A stretch of DNA of 64,000 bases, from NCBI GenBank assembly GCA_942486035.1, contig CALNXK010000179.1, positions 597,501 to 661,500 of the forward strand. The letters run 5' to 3'. Position numbers and translations under genes: made by a program. Numbering within the stretch: position 1 is the stretch's first letter; every line of letters starts with the position of its first letter. Source of the DNA: Porites lobata (Eukaryota > Cnidaria > Anthozoa > Scleractinia > Poritidae). Below are positions 11,845 to 22,819 of this stretch, in pieces. The notes beneath the pieces were generated by a model. It made no database searches. It was not told where the DNA came from and worked only from the letters and a program-made list of their open reading frames with translations.

Positions 11845-12859
11845 CGGTGTGCGACAAACGCAGACTGCAGACTTGCAGACCCCAGACCTGCAGACTTGCA
11901 GACCTGCAGACTCGTAGACTTGCAGACACGTTCGGAACTCACGGTGAGGGGGGGGGATAATTGCCCCCGCAGGTTCAATTCCGAGGAGGCACTCTAGTAA
12001 CTCGCGCGTATATTAAGGAAAGTACTTACAGTTGTAATATACAGTCAGTATGGCAGGAAAAAATCTCGATTTGCTTGAACAGGGACCGCGAGGAATCGTT
12101 AGGTAATGATGACGTGATGAAGACAGAAAATTTCGAAGGGACCGGTTAGGTAGATTTTGTGACATTTCTTGTGCAGTTATACTTCGATACTCTTTTGCGT
12201 TACGTGTTATCAGAGACATTCTGTGGAGCAGTTGGTTCAGTAAAAGTTATGGACCAAAAGACACTCGTTAAGCTCGGATGAAGTTATAAGGTGCGTACAA
12301 CCGTGTATATATAAACACTTGGAGAGTTTACTAGACACGAGTTCACAAATCTTCGATTGGAAACCTTGCCAGACACTCTTTCTCTCTCCTTGACCGGAAT
12401 AAGACTCAGCCCGAAATAAGCAAGACGAGTGAACAACGGCTAGCTTATCACTAGCAGAACGATGGACGATTACAGAAATTCGCCGACAATCAAATTCTGT
12501 GCTGACTTATTTCCTGCTCACAGATGTCCTTCCGTTTTAAAGCCGCTCGATGATCCCACCCGTCTTCTTCTTCGCTGCTGTCGCTGAAGTTTAGGCCACC
12601 GTTCTTCCGATGTTAAGTCTTCAACGGCAAGGATTTCCAGTCACCTGTCGAATCGGGCACTGTTGTGTTTGCAGCCCGCTAGCGCTGTTGTTTGCCCCAG
12701 ACATACTTTGCAATTCGCCAACAGTAAACAGAGGATGAATAAAATTAGCCCAAAGCCCTGTCACAAAAAATGTAGGTCTGCAAATCTTCGAGTCTGCAAG
12801 TCTGCTAGTCTGCAAGTCTGCAAGTCTGCAAGTCTGCAGTCTGCGTTTGTCGCACACCG
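11845..12859. mobile_element. Foldback-type element with GCAGACTT-repeat ends and 9-bp TSD
   Basis: Both ends begin CGGTGTGCGACAAACGCAGA and continue inward as several copies of the 8-bp word GCAGACTT or variants (11859-11925 and 12772-12845). CCTCAAGAT flanks it at 11836-11844 and 12860-12868, an exact 9-bp duplication. It lies in gag; the frame reads across the empty site if the insert and one duplication are removed. No transposase frame inside. TSD length fits Mutator-like mobilisation. Confidence 0.85.
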
Positions 12860-13596
12860 CCTCAAGATACGAGAACTTGGTAATAGGCGACACATGTACA
12901 TCTGCCGAGTCGATTTCCGCCTTGAATTGGTTCCAAAATCGTGGCCCGTCTGTGTGCGTGCCATTAAACTTTGTAATTACGAGTTTCGGCAGCTTCGCGT
13001 GGATTGATTGTTCCTTATCGTTTAGATTTTTCCGATTTTCCTCTATTTGCATTTCGTACTTGAGTTTTGGCTCCAACTTCGCCTTTTCAAATTGCATTTC
13101 TTCCTGATATTCTCGTTCTCTGATCTCTGCGGCCTGGTCCTCTGCTACTTTCTTCGCGGCTTGAAGTGACGCGCTCTTTAATTCCTTGATCCTTGCGTCT
13201 AGGTCATTAACAGCCATTTTAAACACACCTACGTCTCCTTCCAATTTCGAATTCCAAAGGAGGATTTCGTCTTCTTGGTGTCCCGCTCCAAATCGTAGTT
13301 CTTGTACTGTTAAGTTTCTCATTTAGTTTTCATTATTTTTAGTTTCATTTCATTTCTAGTGTTTCATTAACGTCATTGCTTTGTTTCTAATACTCCCCCT
13401 AGATAGCTCTTATTTCAGTTGATTGCATGTTTTCGCATAATACAGTACAAGAATTAAGTTTTGTCTCATTTGGTTTCGTTTCGTTATTTGGAAGTTTTAC
13501 TGTGTGGGTCAGATATGTAAGTAATCATTTTCGTTTCCTTTCGTAGATATTTTTGTTGATTTAGTCTTTAGGTTATTGATTTAGTACTTTATTTGT

Positions 13597-13773
13597 TAGA
13601 CTGCAAGCAGTCCCTCTTCGGTCAGTCAAGTCTAAGCTCGGCAGGACTGGAGAGAGCGAATTGGCCGAGAGGGGAACTGGAAGCTTCCCCTCGGCTTTCG
13701 CTCACTTCGCTCGATTTCCTCGCTCGCGCTTTCCTCGCTCGCGTGACCATCCTAAGGGACTGCTCGCAGTCTA
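13597..13773. mobile_element. 177-bp MITE with 9-bp TSD (TTTATTTGT)
   Basis: Ends TAGACTGCAAGCAGTCCCT and complement AGGGACTGCTCGCAGTCTA. TTTATTTGT is present at 13588-13596 and 13774-13782, an exact 9-bp duplication. Its terminus resembles the 5600-5961 MITE (ATAGACTG...AGTCCC), suggesting related families. A run of CTCGCTCGCG-like words lies in the middle. Confidence 0.8.
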
Positions 13774-13980
13774 TTTATTTGTCCCCTCGTGGGCATACAT
13801 GTGTACATTTCGTAACAATTTTGCATATTTCGTTATTTACTATAGCATGGATATTTCAGTTACCTTTCTACTAATTTTATCGTCATCGAAAGTCAGTATA
13901 TAAAGCGTTTTATTTAGGTTAACAGATGTATTTGTTAATTGTTTTCCATGCAACAATAAGATTCTTCATGTTCTTCCGCC

Positions 13981-14053
13981 TAGTCTGCTACACAGCCGTT
14001 TTTAGTGTCGCAGCGTTGCGTGACGACACTAAAAACGGCTGTGTAGCAGACTA
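13981..14053. mobile_element. 73-bp palindromic mini-MITE
   Basis: Perfect 30-bp arms starting TAGTCTGCTACACAGCCGTT around a 13-base loop. Flanks TCTTCCGCC (13972-13980) and GGTTCCGCC (14054-14062) agree at 7 of 9 positions and may be a decayed 9-bp duplication. It would form a very stable hairpin. Confidence 0.7.
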
Positions 14054-14565
14054 GGTTCCGCCACCAGAATGCACAAGCTTGTACTTTGTCATTAAGCCTT
14101 TCGTACACAATTATGTTTTATCGTCTTTTGTTTCTATCGCTACTCGTTTATATTTTGATTTCCCCTATAAGTTAGTTCATTTAGTTGTATTTGTTTTTTA
14201 GTTTACGAGAATCATTGACCGTTGGTGGGAAATAAAATCAAGTTGATTACATCACATCATTTCATCGCCTGCAAGTTTTTGTTCTCCGTATTTAAATATC
14301 CCGGATCAGTTAGCGACACCATGGTTTGATCTGATAGTAAAGAACATGAGCGTCGCTTCGCTGCAACATGTACTTTCACCTTAAGGTCATGGACTTATTC
14401 CACCTTCATTGCTAAAGTGTTTCGCAGCATTTTCATCGATGTAAGGTTTCCATTCTCTGTCGCGCTACTTGCTTGCGAACGTGTAACCTTGAGTAGATGT
14501 AATTTTGCGTTGATCGCCTTGTTGAGGTCTTCGATTTTCTTTTCCATGTTATAGATTTCTCTGTG

Positions 14566-14629
14566 TCGTGGCAGGGTCGCCACTTTTGTCGTGAACGGGT
14601 TTGCGACAAATAATCACTCTCGATATGGT
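14566..14629 (-). repeat. Truncated 5' LTR and primer-binding-like site of BEL/Pao
   Basis: 14587-14629 is identical to the outer 43 bases of the 3' LTR. On the element strand the LTR ends ...CGACA and is followed after AAAG by TGGCGACCCTGCCAC, a typical position and TGGCGACC start for a primer-binding site. The gag start lies right next to it. The rest of the LTR is missing beyond 14629. Confidence 0.7.
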
Positions 14630-16552
14630 CTCGGGCATGTTAGGGCATGGGTCACCTCCTAATTTGCATAATTTGGCAAAGTGGCATTTGAAAGGGATTG
14701 TTTTGATCAGTCGTCATGAAACTTGGCAAACAGTTTGAGCTTCGTGGCCTTAACAATATGTGACATATTCATTGTTGAAATATTAGTCACGTGACCTGCA
14801 AATGCTCGTTAACGTTCAAAGTTTTCAAATTAAAACGGGGGAAAGGAAAAGAAAGAGCGGTAGATATTCTAAGGCACCAGTGTTTTTCCCATGGCCTGGA
14901 TATTATGAAATAGCCCTGCATGTATGCCTAAGTGGAGCAGGGATTATTATAAATAATGGTAGACATTGCTCCACTGAGAAGAAGAAGAAACTCTAATGAT
15001 CCTGTTCAAGTGCGAAATGTCCTGTAAAATTATTTCATATCTGATGCTAGATCTCTGCCGTGGCAGTGGGAGTATGTAAGAAGTAGGGGACCATTGAATT
15101 ATTAACAGGGGTCCAGGGTTGGTTTTCCCTCTGTTCTTCTAAAAACACCTCACTCCATCATAAATGAAACAATAAGTAGGTGCAAGATATGCCTTTCCCG
15201 CCATTGACTGTTAAAGCCTTGGAACATTTGTCTAGAGTCAATTTTCTTACTAAAAAGTAAGAAAAGATTTCATTTCATTAATGTATTGTGTATTTAAGTC
15301 ATGTAAAAAAGCAAACATAAAGGTATCATAAAAGCTCTATCATGCCCCCTCCCCCAAGATAGTGGTGCATTTTATTACTCACTGCAACTGCCATGTAGGT
15401 TTTCACGTTACTTATTGAACATTGAACAAAAAGTCAGCTGGGCACCGGCTTAATAGAGACTATATTTTTTTTGCTTTCAATGTTTCTGACATTTGAACCG
15501 ACATGATATTACCCTGACCATAAAATGAAGGGCTTTATTGTATGCAGTTTAGAGTGCCAGGAATCAATAGAGCTCTTATTTGATTTAAAGGGTCTGTAAG
15601 GGAATTCCAAGATGTTGCATAGTTGTAGGTAATACAATCTCTGGATGTTGTGTTGTGTAGTACTGTACATTACAATGAAAGTAAATGAACTATGCGTTGG
15701 ACTCGTGCATTAATAAAGATTTGTTTGTTAAATGATTAAACTGCCATGAGTAAGAAATTAAGTGCCCTCTGTAACACTGCCTGTTATTGTCAGTACCCAT
15801 AACGACCATTGAGAACCTGGCACTATATTTATCTGCCATCACGTCACTCAACTGATAAACATAATTCATTGCCATGAATCTTGCAATCTTAGTGAATGTT
15901 TTTTCAGATTTTTGTGTTTCCATCACAAACCATCAAACTCACTGTTTGACTTGTTATCTCTGGATTGCAATTGAGTTGAAATTTGCTCAACTGCACACTT
16001 TTCTCAACAGAAATTGCAAGGATGGCATAATAACAACTAGTATTCTAAAAGGCTGAGAAGAGTTTGGCTTGTGGCTAAATAAGGCTCATCGACGCCAAGA
16101 GTTTGGTCTGTGACAATGAATCACTGACAACACTACTTTTAAATAAGTAAATTCCCACCTGCTTCTTTCCTTGTGCTTTCTAGTTCACAAAGTAGAGACA
16201 GCCTCGAGAAAAAGACCCAAAATATCGAAACAGCATTACTTTTTTTAACTACTTGACTGCAAAAAGCAACATGACTTTTGATTATCGAGTTAACAGTTGA
16301 CAATAATATTTCAATAAATTCATATTTCAGAAACAGGAAGCAGCTGGAATAATAAAAAATAGCTGCACTAATAATATTAACAAACAACTTGCAAGCCAGA
16401 ATTAATAATTCTTCTTACCAATGCCAAGGCAGCAGAACTAAAGCTGTTGCTTAGGCAGGAAGCACTAAGGCTGCTTTCTCATAGCAATAATTATACCCCA
16501 GCATGTCCATGGTACTGAAAGAAATAACCTGGAGGAAGTGTTTGAGCACTTT
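14630..16552. other. Stretch without recognised gene
   Basis: AT-rich sequence downstream of the MADF-BESS gene. 16453-16552 may be its decayed 3' coding end, because the frame continues after a TAG at 16553-16555 to a stop near 16450. Otherwise I see no supported coding or repeat feature. Confidence 0.35.
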
Positions 16553-19212
16553 CTACATTCTAAGTTCAGATAATAACCTAAAGGAGTGTTGGGGAGGTGG
16601 GGGTGCCATATTTTGCCTCTCAGAATATTCCACATTGGCAGTTTCAGGATACCTGGCAGTTGCATAGCCAACAGTCTGACCTTCTGGTGAACTACTCTTT
16701 AGCAGGCAGTTAAAAATAATATTGTTTATTTCCATCTTGGTTGTCGAGCTCTCTTTGTTTGGCATCTTTCGCAACTGGCATGCAATAAGTTCCCCAAATA
16801 GGCTTTCTTCATCTTTCACTTCTCCTTTATTAACAAGGTGTTGTACTGTACTCTTTATAATATCCATCTCTGCCACTTCAATTCCTTTGGTTTTTTTAGG
16901 ATGCTTGGCATGATGGTACTTTGGTCGGCCAGTGACTTTTGAGTTATTTAATGGATTTGATTTATCAGACAGTGAATGGTCTGGTGTGCTGCTTCTGTTA
17001 GAACAGCTGTCATCTGAAATAACTTCATCTTCAGGACCATGTTCTGTTGCATCTTCTACCACAACAAGGTTAGTGGTAGTTCACCTGGGTTGAATATATG
17101 GTTCAAGCCAAGCTAGAAACTGGTACATCTCACTCGTTTCAGTTTTGCATCAACCACTGACTGTGTGTCAGTTCCACTGACTTTAGCACTCTGTATTTTC
17201 TTCTTGTCTCGGGTGTATCTATTCCTTAAGTTTTTGAAAGCAGTTTCCGCATCTTTTCCTGCAAATTTTTAACACCCACATTCAATTACAATTCAGAAAA
17301 CCTTATCCCTTTAAAGGCTGAAACCTCTGTAGATGTTTTCAGAGTTTTGTCTGTCATATCTTCTTAAAACACTCAAAATACTAAGACTATTCACATATCT
17401 ATCTATATATATAGAAGAAGTACAATGTTTTATCAACTGAAGATTTGACTAGGCATTCTATTACTATATAGTTTCGTACTACATATAATTATATATCTGT
17501 CTGGATTTTTAAAAGGTACCTACAGAAATTTTAAGTGCCTTTTCACATTTTGACCCCTAGTTAGGGCTTAAAACGGGCAAATTTATCTCTGGCAACACAC
17601 GACAAATTGCTCTTGGCAACAGCGACAGATTTGTAATGAAATGAACAACATTAAAAAACACAGAAATAATGACCTTTCAGTCTCTCAAACTATGAGGGTC
17701 ATAGCGAAATGCCCGACTAAAACAGACCTAGAATCCACCTTTCTTGACCCCACAATCGGTTGTATAAGACAAAATCACTTCAACTAAACACTCACAAAGC
17801 ATTTTCATGCTTGTACACAATATTCTTATAACACAAGCGCCATGACATACCTGAAATCTGTCTGTAAACAACTTCAGGAAATCACACAATTAACCACGTT
17901 CACGGCACTGATAAAGCTATCCACAACCAACCAGACACAATGTTTCCAGACTTAATACAAGAGAAATATCATCAATTTACTCCCTCTCAATAACTCTCTC
18001 TTTCTCCACATAAATCATCACATGTAAACTTAGCTAACACAGTCGATTTATTCAAGATCCCAGATGTAGATGAGCCGTTTTGAAAGGAACACATAGAGGC
18101 CGGCCTTCAAAACAATTTTTAACTAAGTCTCTGGCCTGGTTAGAAATCGGCTTCAATTTTGCTCTCGCCGAATAGATTTGACTCTTACAAACTACTTTTT
18201 GAGGCCAAAGACTCGTCACCGCCCGCATCAAAGCTCACAATATGATGCCTTTCCGTCTCAAGCCCGAGATCAGTGTTTCCCCCGTTTAGCGAAAATGAGA
18301 CGAAATACGGTAACATACTGGACGACGGCAGACTTTCCCAATCGTGAGACTTGTTCCTTCATCAGGGTTAATGATGCCTTCCAGAAAACTTCGCTGCAGG
18401 CAGACAAAAAGAAATCTAGAAAATTAACCGACCAAGGAAAACAACTTCTACAGTGCATGATGATTTCAAACGTCATAGTGTTTTATGACAGGGAGAGAAT
18501 CATGGGAAATGGTAGCTAGGGGAGACTAGGGGAGAGGGGGCGCAGGGGTGGGGAAGATGTAAACAGCATATTAAACACATCTTTTTTTACCCACTGCAGC
18601 TTCTTAGGGGATTTTTGTACTGAAAATATCATTTTAAAAAAAGAGAATGGTCAAGTACTGAACAAGCCTCAAATGAGCCTGGAGGTACCTTTTTGCAAAT
18701 CCAGACAGATATATGTGTGTAACTATAAAATAAAAACGAAGTTGTTGAGATATGACTTATGTTATTCTAACACTATTTACAAACGCATATACTGCATGCA
18801 GAAATAAATGAATACTAAAATGTCTATCAAAAACTATAGTTGCAACTTGTGTAATAAACATCAGTTGAAATATACTGTCTAAAAACGGACAATGAAGGCA
18901 ATCCTCTCACACCCTAAGGCAGAATATTTCATAATTAGGGCCAGTATTAGATACACGTTTCTTAGAAAACTATGATTCGAATGAACCAAACTACAGCAGG
19001 ATCGGAAGCATGTCCAGCAAAATCCTGCATTACATATTACATGTATGACTTGTACCTGAGGGAAAACCGGCCTTTTGAGCAACGTCCTGCCACGCTAATT
19101 CCTTCTTGTTTCGCTCTTTGAAGTCTTGACACGCTTTATCATAAAGAACAGGATACACCCTGACGGTCTCCGCAAGCAACTCGTCCACCGTGATCGCACT
19201 AGCGTCCGCCAT
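16553..19212 (-). pseudogene. MADF-BESS domain DNA-binding protein, disabled
   Basis: Exon 1 (19056-19212) starts at ATG and encodes the front of a MADF (Myb/SANT-like) domain: LLAETVRVYPVLYDKACQDF and NKKELAWQDVA. It ends at CAG/GTACAAG. Exon 2 begins after TTTGCAG at 17258 and continues the domain in consistent phase (KDAETAFKNLRNRYTRDKKK, then FLAWLEPYIQP). A carboxy BESS-like motif is present (ESLFGELIACQLRKMPNKES, about 16720-16790). Lesions: a one-base loss near 17142-17146, in-frame TGA at 17081-17083 and TAG at 16553-16555. Such proteins bind DNA and BESS mediates protein contacts. It could be a host gene copy or of transposon origin. Sequencing error could explain some lesions. Confidence 0.75.
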
Positions 19213-19429
19213 ATTGCTCGTGATGTTTTCGCCTTAGGTCTGGGTCAAAGTGATCTATGATTGGTCCACGAAACACCGCGGCAAAACGCACTGCGCATGA
19301 GCACAAAATTTAACATCCGGTCAGCAGGGCTGAAAAACGACTGCGCATGCGTCAGGCGAGGCGCATTTCGATCGTTTGATCAATGAAAAGTATGGCGGTG
19401 AACGCGGCCGTTCCCAGGCAATGTTTGTT

Positions 19430-20840
19430 TACAAGATGGAACTGAGAGACGCAGTTTGTGAACGATTTCAGTCAACGGAAATTCTCTGACATGCTGAAAG
19501 GATTCTAGGGGAATGTTCGTCTATTAAGATAGTTTAAAGCTGGCGGACAAGTTCCTGAAAGCGTCCCTTCTTTGTGGAAACGATGGCAGCTCTTGGTGAG
19601 TAGGTTTGATTGATTTTATACACTTTAAAAATATAATCGAGTTATTATCAAGTGAACTCTCAATGGACGTAACATGATAAATTCCTTCCAATCATAGTTT
19701 TATTACATTTTGACTCCCAACCAAGCCCGCATGTAAACTGAGAGATAAACATGAGGAGCTTTGCTCAAGAAAAAAAATCTCAGCAGGCGCCGGAAATTGA
19801 TGCCCTGGTACGCGATAGAAAGGTGTTTGCTTGGTGTCATAAAATTAATTAAGACCGGAACATAATAAGTAAACCAGACACCGAGTATCCGCGAGAGACG
19901 CGTCATTTGAGCGCGAGGCAAGGCGAGGAGCCAGCATCCTTCGCAACCGTTTTATTGCGGCGAGACCTTTCTGTTTAAAATGGAAAAGATTTTGATCATT
20001 CGAAATGTATCTTAAAAATAAAAGCTCACGTCATCTACACGTAGAAAGTAATTTACATGATAAACAAATCCAGATCGGACTGCCGGTGATTTGGATGGGG
20101 CACGCCAGGGTTAAAAGACATTACGTTAAAGCATTTTATATTTCCTTTGTCACTTTGATAAAATTTTTGAAGGAGCGACCCGTATTTCATGTGGAAATGT
20201 GTGACAAAGCGCCGCAAAAACTTGTTTCCAGTGCCGCTCAAATGAATGGACGGCAGCGTACATGTACGATTTTTTTTGTTTTTGAGGGTCAGGCAGCGAT
20301 CATGCGATGTAACCGAGTTAAATTCTTACTAATTAATTAATATTCTACCTTAGACTTTCAAAGTTCAAAAGCGCTGTGGTTTTGATTTCGAAACCATTTG
20401 AAGTGAAGGCGACCGTCGACGGTATGAGTTTTCGTTTCCCATTTCGAGTCTGTCGAGGGTTACAACCCCCAAAAGCATTGGCATGCACTCAAAAAAGAAA
20501 TATGTGGAGTCCGGTCGACGGGTTTCTCCAAAAATGAAATATTTAGGAGATTTCCTGACGAAAGACGTGGCAACGCGGGAACTTGAACCCGCCAAATCGG
20601 CCTATGCCGAAGTGGAATTCAACATGATGCCAGCTACTGTGTACGTCGCTTCCACGTTCGTTTGATCACTGATGTTCTTCGCCAGAATATCATTCCACCG
20701 GATGGCCTTGTAAATTCTGTTACGGACTTAAGTTACATATTAGTGATATTAGACTTGAGGTAAGTTTGTTTTTAGTCAAATTATTCCCAATACACTGTGA
20801 GGTATTTCTGTTTTCTGGTCACTTCAATTTCAAGAAATCA
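19430..20840. other. Left internal part of the 8.3-kb transposon
   Basis: Includes ATGGCAGCTCTTG directly followed by GTGAGTAG near 19582-19600, which could be a short first exon on the plus strand, but I could not find matching downstream exons. Frames at 20005-20340 and 20483-20665 have no recognisable domain. No function can be assigned. Confidence 0.3.
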
Positions 20841-20847
20841 TTTAGCT

Positions 20848-21400
20848 TTATTATTCTGTTTCTCTTCGGTAGTCAGTTTATTTATGGGCTTTTGTTATCT
20901 AATGGCAAAATCTAATTTTTATCATGCTTATTTTGTACTAACTCGTTTTGTTTCTCTTGGGTAGTCAGTTCATTTATGGGCTGTTGTTATCTGATGACAA
21001 AACCTAATTTTTATCATTATTATTTTAAACTAACTGGTACTGTTTCTCTTGAGTAGTCTGATGACAAGACCTAATTTTCATCACAGTTTTCATTTTGTAC
21101 TAACTGGTTCTGTTTCTCTTGGGTAGTCAGTTCATTTATGGGCTGTTGTTATCTGATGACAGGACCTAATTTTCATCATTTTCATTTTGTAGTAACTGGT
21201 TCTGTTTCTCTTGGGTAGTCAGTTCATTTATGGGCTATTGTTATCTGATGACAGGACCTAATGTTCATCACAGTTTTCATTTTGTACTAACTGGTTCTGT
21301 TTCTCTTGGGTAGTCAGTTCATTTGTGGACTGTTGTTATCTGATGAGAGGACCTAATTTTCATCATTTTCATTTTGTACTAACTAGTTCTGTTTCGGATT
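20848..21400. repeat. ~92-bp minisatellite inside the transposon
   Basis: About six copies of a unit starting TTCTGTTTCTCTTGGGTAGT, containing GGGCTGTTGTTATCTGATGA and ending TTTTGTACTAACTGG. Units differ by a few substitutions, a CAGT insertion in some, and one internally deleted copy near 21039. The later copies are the most alike. Confidence 0.85.
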
Positions 21401-22800
21401 ATTATTATTTATTGTTTATTGCTATTATTATCAACATCATTATTGAGTGATTTAAAACTATTTTTCTTTGACACAGGGCTATAATTTGCAGAAGGTGATG
21501 GAGTGTACACTGATTTGCCTTAGTTTTCTTTCAGAAATTCACATAGAATTTACTTTAGTTACAATAATTGCTTGGGTAATAAGATAAACTTTCAGCGACA
21601 CAATGTGACAAAATTGTTTTAACCAAAATCATGATAACACCATCAAAACGTTTTTATTATTAGTATTATTCGTTACATTCAAACGATGCTAATATATGTA
21701 TGTAAAAATGAAATTATCTTGTCGCTTGTTACCGAGCTATCCGTACTGTAAAACGTCAAATGAAAAGTTATAACACTCACATGTCTATTAGTTTTTACAA
21801 ATGATTTTGTCGATGAAAATCGACGACAAAAAATTCGCTTCTCTGGCTTAATGAAGAAGCTTGGGTTGCAAAAAAATGTGTTTGTAAAACACAACCGAGT
21901 CAATTATCGTACGTTAAATAAATCAAAGCATTACTTTAGCAAAATAGAATCTTAGGGTTTATGTTTCATTTTCAATTTCTCTTTAGTAACAGATATAAAC
22001 CCCGCTCTCGTTAAGGCTTGGTTCTTGATCTTCGATTATCCCATTCGAGTGATAGTCATTTCTCTTGCTATCGCCTGCTATAATTATGGTTGTGCGATCA
22101 ATAAAGAGCGGGTTTTTTTTACAGTAGAGCCATGCCTTGAATACTATTTCGCGTGAGAAGTAACAGTTGACGTGTGTCTCCACGCGAGTAAAGCCAACAA
22201 ATGCGCGTCCGTATCTGGAAAACCTTTTTATTATGTCAAGAAATGTCTTATTTACACGTCTCGTGATTCCCACGCCGGGTGTTTTTGGATGCCGGCAAGT
22301 GCGAAAAAAGTAATTACCGAGGATTCCAAAGTAACACCTCAGTCGTATGAAGGCGCGAATTGTGATCTCCCGTTTCAGTTAATCATAAGCCATGGGTAGA
22401 TTCAATCTACCCTTAGCCTAATTTGCATAATTTTTTTTGGTGAGCAAAGCCCGTCATGTGAAATCGCGCGGGAATTGAAGTCTTCATGAATAAACAAGCA
22501 AGCTTCACGTAAACAGATGGCATTAAAATATACCGTCTCGAGTTAATTGACAGTAATCCTTGTCATTGTTGACTTGTTCCTGTATAAGTACTTTCTTGGA
22601 AGTTTATAGAGGGGGTTTTCTGGTATGATTCATGGACCAAAGAAATAACTTCTACGAATTACGGATTTTTACTAAAATGTCATTTCAGGTTCAGTTATTG
22701 GCTATCAATTTGAGTCTTTCTCGGGCACGATCCACCTTTGGTCACAGGACACTAAATAATTATCTTATTGAATTCAGGATTCATGAATTTTATGAAAGCA
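21401..22800. other. Transposon interior without recognised gene
   Basis: Downstream of the terminal stop of the six-exon gene. Mostly AT-rich. Short frames at 21679-21903 and 21983-22273 show no domain. It may hold the 3' untranslated region or polyadenylation site. Confidence 0.3.
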
Positions 22801-22819
22801 CCTCTGTACGGCCCTCTTT

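Larger units (their letters stand above)
13323..14394. other. Unexplained insert in BEL gag
   Basis: About 1.07 kb separates the gag amino piece from the next gag piece. It is T-rich on the plus strand, has no coding frame, and holds two small MITEs (13597-13773 and 13981-14053). It could be another inserted element whose ends I could not define. An intron is less likely because the minus strand is purine-rich at the would-be acceptor. Confidence 0.4.
11292..14583 (-). pseudogene. BEL/Pao gag remnant
   Basis: Amino part at 14395-14583, just inside the primer-binding-like site. A coiled, charged segment at 12860-13322 is followed by LPKLVITKFNGTHTDG and FWNQFKAEID, a motif of Pao gag (DUF1759 type). 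Then come downstream pieces (about 11700-11840) and a Cys-rich knuckle MCFNCTGANHKASEC with CKFCKRRHH (about 11400-11488). It is interrupted by the 1-kb element at 11845-12859 and by about 1.07 kb of unexplained sequence at 13323-14394. Confidence 0.8.
6561..14629 (-). mobile_element. BEL/Pao LTR retrotransposon, decayed, with nested insertions
   Basis: Minus-strand element in the order truncated 5' LTR (14587-14629), primer-binding-like site, gag, protease, reverse transcriptase, RNase H, integrase, 3' LTR (6561-6783). Domain order and motifs identify BEL/Pao: zinc knuckles, DSGAGSSY protease, YVDD, and an integrase with a typical Pao carboxy end. Reading frames are broken many times. Two DNA transposons with clean duplications (10680-11291 and 11845-12859) and smaller MITEs lie inside. 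The 5' LTR is reduced to 43 bases, so no TSD can be read for the whole element. Confidence 0.9.

Noticed and set aside
13323..14394. Intron in BEL gag
   Set aside because: No pyrimidine tract at the acceptor side on the minus strand, and BEL elements rarely have introns.
16553..19212. MADF-BESS gene as second gene of the 8.3-kb transposon
   Set aside because: It lies outside the left TIR and TSD, and no other TIR was found beyond it.
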